64,000 nt of DNA from Streptomyces capillispiralis. GTDB lineage: Bacteria; Actinomycetota; Actinomycetes; Streptomycetales; Streptomycetaceae. The stretch lies in the NCBI RefSeq assembly GCF_007829875.1, contig NZ_VIWV01000001.1, positions 1,426,001 through 1,490,000 on the forward strand. Direction: 5' to 3'. Both the position numbers and the translations under genes were made by a program. Below, piece by piece: positions 25,905 through 34,328 of this stretch; within the stretch, counting starts at the first letter, position 1, and every line of letters starts with the position of its first letter. The notes under the pieces were generated by a model. The model ran no database searches. It had not been told where the DNA came from and was given only the letters and a program-made list of their open reading frames with translations.

Positions 25905-25934
25905 TTGAATCAGGTGCGGCCTGATCAATAGGAT
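25905..25934 (+). promoter_or_regulatory. Leaderless promoter with internal inverted repeat
   Basis: TTGAAT (25905-25910) and TAGGAT (25929-25934) are 18 bp apart, and the start would fall on the ATG at 25941. The spacer holds ATCAGGTGCGGCCTGAT (25909-25925), a perfect 6-bp inverted repeat with a 5-bp centre. A protein bound there would block the promoter. Confidence 0.55.
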
Positions 25935-25940
25935 CCGCCG

Positions 25941-27215
25941 ATGATCAGAAGAAAACGGCCGGTGGCAGGCGTCTGCGCCCTGCTCGCCGCACTGACGGCC
26001 GGGATCGCCTTCCCGGCCGGGGCGGCCGCCGGTGAACCCACGGGGCGACACGCGCCCAAGGTGAACCTCGTCCTCGACGTCAGCGGCTCGATGCGGGCCC
26101 GGGACATCGACGGCCGCTCCCGGATGGAGGCGGCCAAGCAGGCGTTCAACGAGGTGCTGGACGCGACGCCGGAGGAGGTGGAGCTCGGCATCCGCACCCT
26201 GGGCGCGGACTACGCCGGCGACGACCGCAAGGAGGGCTGCAAGGACACCGCGCAGCTCTACCCGGTCGGCCCGCTGGACCGCACCGAGGCCAAGACGGCG
26301 GTGGCCACGCTCGCCCCGACGGGCTGGACGCCGATCGGCCCCGCCCTGCTGAAGGCGGCCGACGACCTCGACGGCGGCGACGGGTCCAAGCGCATCGTGC
26401 TGATCAGCGACGGCGAGGACACCTGCGCCCCGCTCGACCCGTGCGAGGTGGCCCGGGAGATCGCGGCAAAGGGCATCGGCCTGACCATCGACACCCTGGG
26501 CCTGGTGCCGAACGTCAAGATGAGCCGGCAGCTCAGCTGCATCGCGGAGGCCACCGGCGGCACGTACACCTCGGTCGAGCACCAGGACGAACTCACCGAC
26601 CGGGTCAACGAGCTGGTGGACCGCGCGGCCGATCCGGTGGTGACGCCGGTGGCCACGGAGGGCGCCGGCTCGTGCGCGAAGGCGCCGACCCTGACGTCCG
26701 GTCTCTACACCGACCGCGAGGAGTTCGGGCAGCAGCGCTGGTACCGCGTGGAGGTGCTGCCGGGACAGGAGCTGCGCGCCTCGGTGAGCGTGGCCGCGGA
26801 CCGGGCCGTGCGCCCGGACTACGGCGTGCTGCTGCGGGCCGTCACGGTGCACGGCCGGGAGACCGTGCGCGGCGAGGCGACCGGCAACGGCCGTACGGAC
26901 GTGCTGTCCACCGGTCTGCGCCACCCCGAGCCGGAGCGGGAGGACGACGACGGCGACAAGCCGGCCGCCGAGGTCGTGTGCCTGGTGGTGACCAACTCCT
27001 TCTCGGCGGACGACGGGGTGAAGACCACGCCCGGTCTGCCGCTGGAGCTGACCATCGACGTGGTGGACGGGCCGGACGCGGCGGACGACGTGGCGTCGTT
27101 CGGTCTCGGCCGGGGCTGGTGGCTGCTCGGCGCGCTGGTCCTCACCGGCTTCCTCGCCGGTCTCGTCTGGGGCTGGCTGTCACGCTGGCGGGTCGCCGTC
27201 TGGAGGACCAACTGA
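25941..27215 (+). CDS. Secreted/membrane-anchored VWA-domain protein
   Basis: A 424-residue extracytoplasmic protein: signal peptide (VCALLAALTAGIAFPAGAAA), von Willebrand A domain at about 40-220 with an intact metal site (DVSGS at residues 46-50, LISDGEDT), then a beta-rich region resembling a pre-peptidase-like domain (WYRVEVLPGQELRASVSV) and a C-terminal transmembrane helix (WWLLGALVLTGFLAGLVWGWL) with a short basic tail. The domains face outside and probably bind protein or another ligand through Mg2+. The next gene overlaps by one base. Its exact role is unknown. Confidence 0.88.
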   Translation: MIRRKRPVAGVCALLAALTAGIAFPAGAAAGEPTGRHAPKVNLVLDVSGSMRARDIDGRSRMEAAKQAFNEVLDATPEEVELGIRTLGADYAGDDRKEGCKDTAQLYPVGPLDRTEAKTAVATLAPTGWTPIGPALLKAADDLDGGDGSKRIVLISDGEDTCAPLDPCEVAREIAAKGIGLTIDTLGLVPNVKMSRQLSCIAEATGGTYTSVEHQDELTDRVNELVDRAADPVVTPVATEGAGSCAKAPTLTSGLYTDREEFGQQRWYRVEVLPGQELRASVSVAADRAVRPDYGVLLRAVTVHGRETVRGEATGNGRTDVLSTGLRHPEPEREDDDGDKPAAEVVCLVVTNSFSADDGVKTTPGLPLELTIDVVDGPDAADDVASFGLGRGWWLLGALVLTGFLAGLVWGWLSRWRVAVWRTN

Positions 27216-28024
27216 TGCGTTCCGTACGACTGGTGGGCGCCGCCCTGCTGCTGCTCGGGGCGGCCGCCGCGCCCGCCGCGGCCGACTCCTCGCCCTCGCC
27301 CGGCACGGGTGAGGACGACGGGGCGCCCACGCGCGCCGGCACCTCGTTCCGTACCGCCACCGAGGTCGAGCAGGGCCGGACCGCCACGGCCCGCGCCTCC
27401 ACGGGCGACTACCTGTACTGGTCGTTCCCGGCCGACGCCGGGCAGCGCCTCACCGTCCGCGCGTCGGTGAAGCTGCCCGAGGAGCACGCCGCCCAGACCT
27501 GGCAGCTCGACGTGTACGACGGTCTGCGCCGCCGCCAGGCCTGCCAGTACGGCGCGCAGACCCGCACCGCGGGGGCCGGCGCGGCCTCGGTGGAACTGGA
27601 GTGCGTGCTGCGCACCGTGCGCGGCTGGGCGGAGCCGTGGGCCAGTGACCCGCTGCCGGGCACGTACTACGTCCGGCTCACGGCGCTGCGCGTCCCGACG
27701 GCCGGCCTGGGCCAGGCCGTCGACACCGAACTGCGGGTGGAGTCCAAGGACATGGGCGGCGCGGCGGCCGTGGACGGCGCCCTGTCGCAGCCGCTGGTGC
27801 CCGGTGTCGCGGTCCCGGCCAGGGAGGACCTGGCGGAGGACGACGACTCACCCACCGCGGTGCTGGCCGATCTGGAGCCCGAGGACGGCTGGACGTCCGG
27901 CTGGTGGTCCGACCGCTGGCTGTGGACGGCGGCGGGCGGCGCGCTGGCCGCGCTGGCGGGGGTCGTCGGGTACCGGCTGACCCGGGGGCCCGGGCGTCCG
28001 CCCGGGGTGCCGCCGCGGGCGTGA
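27215..28024 (+). CDS. Secreted single-pass membrane protein, partner of the VWA protein
   Basis: A 269-residue protein whose ATG overlaps the VWA stop (TGATG) after GGAGGACC. It has a signal peptide (LVGAALLLLGAAAAPAAA), an ectodomain (TGDYLYWSFPADAGQRLTVRASVKLP) that repeats the WYRVEVLPGQELRASVSV-type motif of its neighbour, an acidic linker, and a C-terminal helix (WLWTAAGGALAALAGVVGYRL). The shared ectodomain type and coupling suggest the two proteins form one envelope complex. Function unknown. Confidence 0.85.
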   Translation: MRSVRLVGAALLLLGAAAAPAAADSSPSPGTGEDDGAPTRAGTSFRTATEVEQGRTATARASTGDYLYWSFPADAGQRLTVRASVKLPEEHAAQTWQLDVYDGLRRRQACQYGAQTRTAGAGAASVELECVLRTVRGWAEPWASDPLPGTYYVRLTALRVPTAGLGQAVDTELRVESKDMGGAAAVDGALSQPLVPGVAVPAREDLAEDDDSPTAVLADLEPEDGWTSGWWSDRWLWTAAGGALAALAGVVGYRLTRGPGRPPGVPPRA

Positions 28025-28033
28025 CACGGTTCT

Positions 28034-28060
28034 GGAAGGCCCGCCCTGTGCGGGCCTTCC
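28034..28060. terminator. Bidirectional hairpin terminator
   Basis: GGAAGGCCCGC (28034-28044) and GCGGGCCTTCC (28050-28060) form a perfect 11-bp stem with a 5-nt loop between the convergent VWA-partner and HxlR genes. Confidence 0.75.
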
Positions 28061-28070
28061 GCCGTTCGCG

Positions 28071-28703
28071 TCACATCTCCCGCAGGGCCTTGGCGAAGGT
28101 GCCGTCCCCGCTCACCTCGACCCGCCCGGCGCGCACCGCGCCGGACAGGGACAGTTCGCCGCGGCCGACCGCCGTGCACGTCCCGGTGTCCAGGGACAGC
28201 AGGGCGTCGGGCTCCCCGGGGGCCGGTCCGTCGCCGTACACGGGCCCGTCCTCCGCGCCGACGCGCAGGTGGAACCGCCCCTCCTCCAGGCGGACTTCGA
28301 CGAGGCCCCGGCCCACGCCGTCCAGGGCCCGCAGCAGGGGCAGCGCGAACCAGTGCGCGCGCACCGCGTCCGTGGGCCGCCGCTCCCCCAGTTCGGCCTC
28401 TCCCCAGGCGCCGAGCGCCTGCAGCACGGGCAGCAACGCGGTGCCGCGCGGGGTGAGTTCGTAGACGAAGGCCGCGCCGGGCGGGGGCAGCCGACGGCGG
28501 GTGGCGAGGCCGTCGCGCTCCATGTCCTTCAGCCGCGAGGCCAGTACGTCCGTGCTGACACCGGGCAGGTCCGCGTGCAGGTCGGTGTAGCGCCGCGGTC
28601 CGGCGAGGAGTTCGCGGACGATCAGCAGGGTCCAGCGGTCGCCGACGGTGTCGAGCGCACGGGCGGTGGAGCAGTACTGGTCGTAGCTTCGGCGAGGTGA
28701 CAT
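28071..28703 (-). CDS. HxlR-family transcriptional regulator
   Basis: A 210-residue regulator with the HxlR winged helix near the N-terminus (YCSTARALDTVGDRWTLLIVRELLAGPRRYTDLHADLPGVSTDVLASRLKDMERDGLATRR) and a C-terminal SCP2-like extension of about 90 residues (RFHLRVGAEDGPVYG, LSLDTGTCTAVGRGELSLSGAVRAGRVEVSGD) that may bind a hydrophobic ligand. ATG 28703 is preferred; ATG 28721 in frame would overlap the -10 (TAGACT). Divergent from an aminotransferase gene, with two inverted repeats between them. Confidence 0.9.
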   Translation of the reverse strand: MSPRRSYDQYCSTARALDTVGDRWTLLIVRELLAGPRRYTDLHADLPGVSTDVLASRLKDMERDGLATRRRLPPPGAAFVYELTPRGTALLPVLQALGAWGEAELGERRPTDAVRAHWFALPLLRALDGVGRGLVEVRLEEGRFHLRVGAEDGPVYGDGPAPGEPDALLSLDTGTCTAVGRGELSLSGAVRAGRVEVSGDGTFAKALREM

Positions 28704-28725
28704 GCGACGCAGTCTAGACATGTTG

Positions 28726-28760
28726 TTGGACTTTCCAAGCGTGGACTTGGTAAAACCAAG
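28726..28760. promoter_or_regulatory. Two inverted repeats, putative HxlR operators
   Basis: TTGGACTTTCCAA (28726-28738; arms TTGGA/TCCAA) and CTTGGTAAAACCAAG (28746-28760; arms CTTGGT/ACCAAG) share the TTGG..CCAA half-site and are spaced 20 bp start to start. They fill the space between the divergent hxlR and aminotransferase genes, and the first covers the -35 region of hxlR. Confidence 0.7.
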
Positions 28761-28786
28761 CAACACCACGCGAGGGGAAGCGGCAC

Positions 28787-29995
28787 ATGGAGTTCCGGCA
28801 GTCGAGCAAGCTCAGCGAGGTCTGTTACGAGATCCGCGGTCCGGTCATCGAGCACGCCAACGCGCTGGAGGAGGCGGGGCACAGCGTGCTGCGCCTGAAC
28901 ACCGGCAATCCGGCCCTGTTCGGTTTCGAGGCGCCGGAGGAGATCCTCCAGGACATGATCAGGATGCTGCCGCGGGCGCACGGCTACACCGACTCGCGGG
29001 GCGTCCTCTCCGCCCGCCGGGCCGTCGCCCAGCGCTACCAGACACTGGGCCTGGAGGTCGACGTCGACGACGTCTTCCTCGGCAACGGCGTCTCGGAGCT
29101 GGTGTCGATGGCCGTACAGGCCCTGCTGGAGGACGGCGACGAGATCCTCGTCCCGGCACCGGACTTCCCGCTGTGGACGGCGGTGACCACCCTGGCCGGC
29201 GGCAAGGCGGTCCACTACCTCTGCGACGAACAGGCCGACTGGTACCCGGACCTGGACGACATGGCCGCGAAGATCACGGACCGCACGAAGGCCGTGGTCA
29301 TCATCAACCCCAACAACCCCACCGGCGCGGTGTACCCGAAGGAGGTCGTCGAGGGCATCCTCGACCTGGCCCGCCGCCACGGCCTGATGGTCCTCGCCGA
29401 CGAGATCTACGACCAGATCCTCTACGACGACGCCGTGCACCACTCGGCCGCCGCCCTCGCCCCCGACCTGGTCGTCCTCACCTTCTGCGGCCTGTCCAAG
29501 ACCTACCGGGTGGCGGGATTCCGCTCCGGCTGGCTGGTGGTCACCGGCCCGAAGCAGCACGCGAAGGACTACCTGGAGGGCCTGACCATGCTGGCCTCCA
29601 TGCGCCTGTGCGCCAACGCGCCCGCCCAGTACGCCATCCAGGCCGCGCTCGGCGGCCGACAGTCCATCCGCGAGCTGACCGCGCCCGGCGGCCGGCTGCG
29701 CGAACAGCGGGACGTGGCCTGGGAGAAGCTGAACGAGATCCCCGGCGTGAGCTGCGTGAAGCCGAAGGGCGCCCTGTACGCGTTCCCGCGCATCGATCCG
29801 TCCGTGCACCGGATCCACGACGACGAGAAATTCGTCCTGGACCTGCTGCTGCGGGAGAAGATCCAGGTCGTCCAGGGCACGGGCTTCAACTGGCCCTCCC
29901 CCGACCACTTCCGCATCCTCACCCTCCCCCACGCGGACGACCTGGAGGCGGCGATCGGCCGGATCGGACGCTTCCTGAGCGGGTACCGGCAGTAG
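28787..29995 (+). CDS. Class I aminotransferase (alanine aminotransferase AlaA/AlaT-like)
   Basis: A 402-residue PLP enzyme of fold type I: N-terminal QSSKLSEVCYEIRGPVIEHANALEEAGHSVLRLNTGNPALFGF is characteristic of AlaA (glutamate-pyruvate transaminase), followed by INPNNPTGAVYP, the PLP-binding lysine in FCGLSKTYRVAGFRSGW and the substrate arginine near FRILTLPH. It would interconvert pyruvate and alanine using glutamate. GAGGGGAAG precedes the ATG. The divergent HxlR gene and the operators between them suggest regulation. Confidence 0.93.
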   Translation: MEFRQSSKLSEVCYEIRGPVIEHANALEEAGHSVLRLNTGNPALFGFEAPEEILQDMIRMLPRAHGYTDSRGVLSARRAVAQRYQTLGLEVDVDDVFLGNGVSELVSMAVQALLEDGDEILVPAPDFPLWTAVTTLAGGKAVHYLCDEQADWYPDLDDMAAKITDRTKAVVIINPNNPTGAVYPKEVVEGILDLARRHGLMVLADEIYDQILYDDAVHHSAAALAPDLVVLTFCGLSKTYRVAGFRSGWLVVTGPKQHAKDYLEGLTMLASMRLCANAPAQYAIQAALGGRQSIRELTAPGGRLREQRDVAWEKLNEIPGVSCVKPKGALYAFPRIDPSVHRIHDDEKFVLDLLLREKIQVVQGTGFNWPSPDHFRILTLPHADDLEAAIGRIGRFLSGYRQ

Positions 29996-30034
29996 TCCCG
30001 CCGCACCGGCATCCCCCCGAGGCGTGGCCCCGGT

Positions 30035-30910
30035 TCACGCGCCGGGGTCGCCCCTGCCGATGCCGCAGGCCTGGCGCAGCACCGTCAGGGCCGTGACGGA
30101 GGGGGAGCCGGGTTCGGCGGTGAAGGTGACCAGGGACTGGTGGGGTTCCTGCGGGACGTGCAGGGTCTGCTGGGTGAGGGTCAGGTCACCGACGACCGGG
30201 TGGGCCAGGTCGTAGACGTCGCGGCCGCAGGGGTCGACGGTGTGTTCGGACCACATGCGGGCGAACGCGGCGCTGTGGATGGCCAGTTCGCCGACCAGTT
30301 CGGCGAGGCGCGCGTCCCCGGGGTTGCGGGCCGTCAGGATGCGCAGGTTGCCGACCACGGCGCGGGCCTTGGCGGGCCAGTCGCGGTAGAGGGCGCGGGT
30401 GTGCGCGTCCAGGAAGACCAGCCGGGACATGTTGGGCCGGGTGTCCGGGTCGTCGGGCGAGGCCGGGTCCAGGTGTCCGGCGAGCAGGGCGTGCCCGGCC
30501 CGGTTCCAGGCGAGCACGTCGTTGCGGCGGCCGAGGACGAGGGCGGGCACGTCGCTCATGGCGGCCAGCAGTGTCCGCAGATCGGCGGAGGCGTGTTCCG
30601 TCCGGGGCGTCTCCGGTCCGGGCCGGTGGCTCGCCGCCGCCGACAGGACGTGCAGGTGTTCCCGCTCGGCCGTGGTCAGCCGCAGGGCGGTCGCGATCGC
30701 GTCGAGGATCTCGGCGGAGGCGTTGAGCGACTGGCCCTGTTCGAGCCGGGTGTAGTAGCCGGCGCTGACCCCGGCGAGCATGGCCAGTTCCTCCCGGCGC
30801 AGCCCGGGCACCCGGCGCCGGTCCCCGTACCGGGGCAGGCCGACGTCGTCCGGGCCCAACTGTGCCCGCCGCGCCATCAGAAACTCGCCGAGCGGTGATC
30901 TGCGCTGCAT
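30035..30910 (-). CDS. XRE-family regulator with MmyB-like ligand domain
   Basis: A 291-residue regulator. The helix-turn-helix at about 5-80 contains the MmyB-type signature GLRREELAMLAGVSAGYYTRLEQGQ. The C-terminal MLTR/PAS-like domain (ALVLGRRNDVLAWNRAGHALL, MSRLVFLDAHTRALYRDW, LTFTAEPGSPS-type end) binds fatty-acid-like ligands in studied members. Divergent from the MBL hydrolase gene with 103 bp between, so that gene is the likely target. Confidence 0.9.
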   Translation of the reverse strand: MQRRSPLGEFLMARRAQLGPDDVGLPRYGDRRRVPGLRREELAMLAGVSAGYYTRLEQGQSLNASAEILDAIATALRLTTAEREHLHVLSAAASHRPGPETPRTEHASADLRTLLAAMSDVPALVLGRRNDVLAWNRAGHALLAGHLDPASPDDPDTRPNMSRLVFLDAHTRALYRDWPAKARAVVGNLRILTARNPGDARLAELVGELAIHSAAFARMWSEHTVDPCGRDVYDLAHPVVGDLTLTQQTLHVPQEPHQSLVTFTAEPGSPSVTALTVLRQACGIGRGDPGA

Positions 30911-31013
30911 GCCGGCAAGTATGCGCCGGGGGCCGCGGCCGTAGCCTGCACCTGTCAGGGGTAGGCAGCAGCGGGCCTGGCTGCCCCCGCCCGGGGCCTC
31001 CAGAGTCGACGGC

Positions 31014-31985
31014 ATGACAGCGAACAGCACCCCCTCCGCCCCCTCGTCCGCGGCGGAGGCGACGACCGCCCTGGCACCCCGGGTCACCACGATGAAGCTG
31101 GGTGACGTCGAGATCACCCGGGTCCTCGAGTTCTCCGAGACCTCACCGATGACCACGGACGTCTTCTTCCCCGGCAGCAGGCCGGAGGAATGGCAGCGCC
31201 ATGCCGCCCTGCTCGACCCGGACCACTGGGACCCCGTCACCGACCTGACCCGCGTCGCCACTCAGACCTGGGCGCTGCGCAGCGAGGGCAGGGTCATCCT
31301 GATCGACACCGGCGCGGGCAACGGCAAGTACCGGCCGCTGCAACCGATCTGGTCGTACCTGAACACCAACTACCTGGAGAACCTCGCCGCGGCCGGCATC
31401 GAACCGGAGGACGTCGACCTCGTCGTCAACACGCACCTGCACGACGACCACGTCGGCTGGAACACCCGGCTCGACGGACGCGACTGGGTCCCCACCTTCC
31501 CCAACGCGACGTACCTCATGCCGCGACCCGACGTCGAGTACTGGCGTCCGGAGAACCTGCACCGCACCATGTTCGGCCGGGGCAACCAGAACGTCTACGA
31601 GGACAGCGTCGACCCTGTGCTCGACGCCGGCCTCGTCACGGTGTGGGAGGACTCCTACGTCATCGACGCCAACCTCCGGCTCGAGGCGGCCCCCGGGCAC
31701 ACTCCGGGTTCCTCGGTCGTCCACCTCGTGTCCGGAGGCGACCGCGCGGTCTTCGCCGGCGACCTGATGCACGGCGCGATCCAGGTCCACGAGCCGCACC
31801 TCAACAGCTGCTTCGAGGAGGACGAGGACGCCGCCCGCGCCAGCCGGGCGCGGATGTACGCGTACGCCGCCGACCACAACGCCCTGGTGCTGCCCGCCCA
31901 TCTGCCCGGCCACGGGGCCTTCGAGATCCGGCGCGAGGGCTCCGGGTTCGGGATCTCCGGCTGGGCGCCGTTCTCCCGCACCTGA
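31014..31985 (+). CDS. MBL-fold metallo-hydrolase (lactonase-like)
   Basis: A 323-residue metallo-beta-lactamase-fold hydrolase: THLHDDHVGWN (HxHxDH at 141-146), FPNATYLMPRPDVEYW, metal ligand His in LEAAPGHTPGSSVVHL, Asp in VFAGDLMHG and a C-terminal His in LPAHLPGHG. Overall arrangement resembles AHL-lactonase-like and methyl-parathion-hydrolase-like members. No signal peptide is visible, so it is probably cytoplasmic. Substrate unknown; the adjacent MmyB-type regulator hints at a lipophilic or lactone compound. Confidence 0.9.
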   Translation: MTANSTPSAPSSAAEATTALAPRVTTMKLGDVEITRVLEFSETSPMTTDVFFPGSRPEEWQRHAALLDPDHWDPVTDLTRVATQTWALRSEGRVILIDTGAGNGKYRPLQPIWSYLNTNYLENLAAAGIEPEDVDLVVNTHLHDDHVGWNTRLDGRDWVPTFPNATYLMPRPDVEYWRPENLHRTMFGRGNQNVYEDSVDPVLDAGLVTVWEDSYVIDANLRLEAAPGHTPGSSVVHLVSGGDRAVFAGDLMHGAIQVHEPHLNSCFEEDEDAARASRARMYAYAADHNALVLPAHLPGHGAFEIRREGSGFGISGWAPFSRT

Positions 31986-32011
31986 CCACCGGCTCGAAGC
32001 CGTCCCGTGTT

Positions 32012-32048
32012 CGGCCCGGCCCTCGGAATCCGGGGGCTTTCCGGGCCG
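32012..32048. terminator. Possible terminator of the MBL gene
   Basis: CGGCCCGG (32012-32019) pairs with CCGGGCCG (32041-32048), 21-nt loop, 27 bp after the MBL stop. Confidence 0.4.
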
Positions 32049-32090
32049 GTGCACGCCCTGCGGGCGGTCGGAGCCGTACGCGGGGAGGAC

Positions 32091-32185
32091 GTCCGCAGGG
32101 CGTGGCACCGGCCGGACGCGGGGGGCGTCCGCAGGGCGTGGCACCGGCCGGACGCGGGAGGGGTCACCGGCCGGACGCGGGAGGG
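32091..32185. repeat. Nested 36-bp and 23-bp tandem repeats
   Basis: Two 36-bp units (32091, 32127) start with GTCCGCAGGGCGTGGCACCG and are followed by a shortened 23-bp unit (32163). All contain ACCGGCCGGACGCGGG. The array lies between convergent MBL and SDR genes in otherwise empty sequence. Confidence 0.8.
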
Positions 32186-32221
32186 GTCACCGGCTCGCGG
32201 CCCGCTCCGGCCGGCGACGGC

Positions 32222-33127
32222 TCACAGGTAGCGGACGCCCGTCAGTTCTTCGGCCACCGCCCAGAGCCGCCTGCCCACGGCCGGATCGGCCGCCTCCCGG
32301 CCGATCCGGGCCTCGGTGACCCGGCCGCGTGTCTCCCCGAACCCGGACGGCCCGAAGAACTGACCTCCCCGCACACCGGGATCGGTCGCGGCGCGCAGTT
32401 GCGGCAGCGCGCCCTGCTCCACCGGCTGCGTGACCAGCAGGCCGAGCCGCGCGATCACCTGTCCGAGCCGGCCACGGTGCTCCCAGGCGCGCGGAGTCAG
32501 GTTGGTGCGGGTGAGACCGGGGTGGGCCAGTGTGCTGATGACCGCTGATCCGGCGGCGCGCAGGCGCCGGTCCAGTTCGACGCCGAAGACCGTGGTGGCG
32601 AGCTTGGACCGGCCGTACGCGGAAGCGGCCCCGTAGGCACGCTCCGACATCAGGTCGTCGAAGTCGAGGTGCGCGTTCTTGTGGGTGATCGAGCTGAGGC
32701 CGACCACCCGGGCCTCCCTCGCCGCCTCCAGCCTGTCGAGCAGCAGGCCGGTCAGCGCGAAGTGCCCCAGCATGTTGGTGCCGATGTGCAGCTCGAAGCC
32801 GTCGGCGGTGGTGCGGCGCGGGCCGAGCAGTACCAGCCCTGCGTTGTTGACCAGCAGGTCGACCGCCGGATGGTCGGCGGCCAGCTTCGCGGCGAACGCG
32901 CGGACGGAGTCGAGCGAGGCCAGGTCCAGCTCGCGCACCTCCGTGTCACCGCCGATCCGGCGGGCGGCCTCCGCACCGGCGGCGGTGTCGCGGACCGCGA
33001 GCACGACGTGGGCGCCCCGGCGGGCCAGCTCCGTCGCCGTGATCAGGCCGAGGCCCGAGTTCGCGCCGGTCACGACGGCGATCCTGCCCTGCTGGTCGGG
33101 GATGCGGTCGGCGGTCCATCCGGCCAT
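32222..33127 (-). CDS. Short-chain dehydrogenase/reductase (retinol-dehydrogenase/WWOX-like)
   Basis: A 301-residue SDR: TGANSGLG cofactor loop, NNAGLVLLGPRRTTADGFELHIGTNMLGHFALTGLLL (the FExHxxxNxLGHF pattern of the retinol dehydrogenase-like branch) and catalytic S-Y-K (GLSSITH; AYGRSKLATTVF). AGGAGC precedes ATG 33127. Divergent from an XRE regulator, a second regulator/enzyme pair like the one before it. Substrate unknown. Confidence 0.9.
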   Translation of the reverse strand: MAGWTADRIPDQQGRIAVVTGANSGLGLITATELARRGAHVVLAVRDTAAGAEAARRIGGDTEVRELDLASLDSVRAFAAKLAADHPAVDLLVNNAGLVLLGPRRTTADGFELHIGTNMLGHFALTGLLLDRLEAAREARVVGLSSITHKNAHLDFDDLMSERAYGAASAYGRSKLATTVFGVELDRRLRAAGSAVISTLAHPGLTRTNLTPRAWEHRGRLGQVIARLGLLVTQPVEQGALPQLRAATDPGVRGGQFFGPSGFGETRGRVTEARIGREAADPAVGRRLWAVAEELTGVRYL

Positions 33128-33213
33128 GCGCTGCTCCTGGGGGTCGGCGGGGTGTGCGTGGGGTGCACCGACGACGTTAGGAGCGGTGCGGGCCGGTTCG
33201 GTCGTCCTCGTTT

Positions 33214-33240
33214 CCCTAGGTTTGCGGGACCTACCTTGGG
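33214..33240. promoter_or_regulatory. Imperfect inverted repeat upstream of the XRE gene
   Basis: CCCTAGGT (33214-33221) and ACCTTGGG (33233-33240) are complementary except for one base, with an 11-bp centre, in the divergent SDR/XRE gap. Possible operator for the adjacent XRE regulator. Confidence 0.4.
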
Positions 33241-33267
33241 CGCCCGGTGAGGAGACACACTGGGGGC

Positions 33268-34152
33268 ATGACCCATCCGTACGCCCGTGAGCTCGGTGAT
33301 TTCCTGCGCGCCCGGCGCGACCGGCTGCACCCACGGGACGTGGGTCTGGAGCCCGGCGGCCGGCGCAAGGTCACCGGGCTGCGCCGCGAGGAGCTGGCCC
33401 TGCTGGCCGGGCTGAGCACCGACTACTACCAGCGGATGGAGCAGGGCCGGGAGGTACGCCCGTCCGACGACGTCCTGGACGCGCTGGCCGGCGCGCTCGG
33501 CCTCGACGAAGCGGAACGCAGGCACCTGTTCGGACTGGCCCGTGCCGCCCGCCGACCGGTTCCCGCCCGGCCGGACCGCGGTCCGGAGAGGGTTCCGGAC
33601 AGCACCCGGCGGCTGCTGCGGGTCATGGACACCCCGGCGGTCGTACTCGGCCGCCATCTCGACCTGCTCGCCTGGAACCCGATGGCGGAGGTGCTGCTCG
33701 GCAGCCCGGACGGCTACCCGCCCGACCGGCTCAACATGCTCCTGCTGCTGTTCGACGACACGCAGACCGGCGAGCGGAGCTGCCCGGACTGGGAGCGTCA
33801 GGCCCTGGAGTACATCGGCATGATGCGCGCCGCCGTCGCCACCGACCCCACCCATCCGCGCGCCACCTCGATCATCGGCGAACTGAGTATCCGCAGCGCC
33901 GAGTTCCGGCGGCTGTGGGCCCGGCACGACGTGCGGGTCTCGGTCAGCGGCACCAAGACCTTCCGGGTCCCCGAGGTCGGCGACGTCGTCCTGGACTGGG
34001 ACACCTATCCGCTGCCCGGCCGGCCCGGTCCGGTCATGCTGGTCTTCACCGCCGAGCCGGGCAGCGCCGACGCGGACCGGCTGCACCTCCTCGCGTCGTT
34101 GCGCGCGAGCCGCTCGCACGGCAAGGCGGCCCCTCCGGCCGCCTCCCACTGA
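33268..34152 (+). CDS. XRE-family regulator with MmyB-like ligand domain (second copy)
   Basis: A 294-residue relative of the regulator at 30035-30910: helix-turn-helix with GLRREELALLAGLSTDYYQRMEQGRE, then the ligand-binding half (PAVVLGRHLDLLAWNPMAEVLLG, LNMLLLLFDDTQTGERSCPDW, VMLVFTAEPGSADADRLHLL). ATG 33268 lies 7 codons into the open frame and is where family members begin. Divergent from the SDR gene, its probable target. Confidence 0.9.
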   Translation: MTHPYARELGDFLRARRDRLHPRDVGLEPGGRRKVTGLRREELALLAGLSTDYYQRMEQGREVRPSDDVLDALAGALGLDEAERRHLFGLARAARRPVPARPDRGPERVPDSTRRLLRVMDTPAVVLGRHLDLLAWNPMAEVLLGSPDGYPPDRLNMLLLLFDDTQTGERSCPDWERQALEYIGMMRAAVATDPTHPRATSIIGELSIRSAEFRRLWARHDVRVSVSGTKTFRVPEVGDVVLDWDTYPLPGRPGPVMLVFTAEPGSADADRLHLLASLRASRSHGKAAPPAASH

Positions 34153-34328
34153 GCCCGATGCCGACGTTCCAGCCGCTCGCCGTGGCCATTCGCCCCTGAC
34201 CCGCACAGGGACGACGCCGGTACGCGAGGTCTCCGTACGCCTGCTGTCCGGGCCTGTCCGGGCCGTGCCGCGTGACGTCCCGCACCGACGACGGGTTGAG
34301 CACGGACGGGACATGGAGGTGTGGGGAC

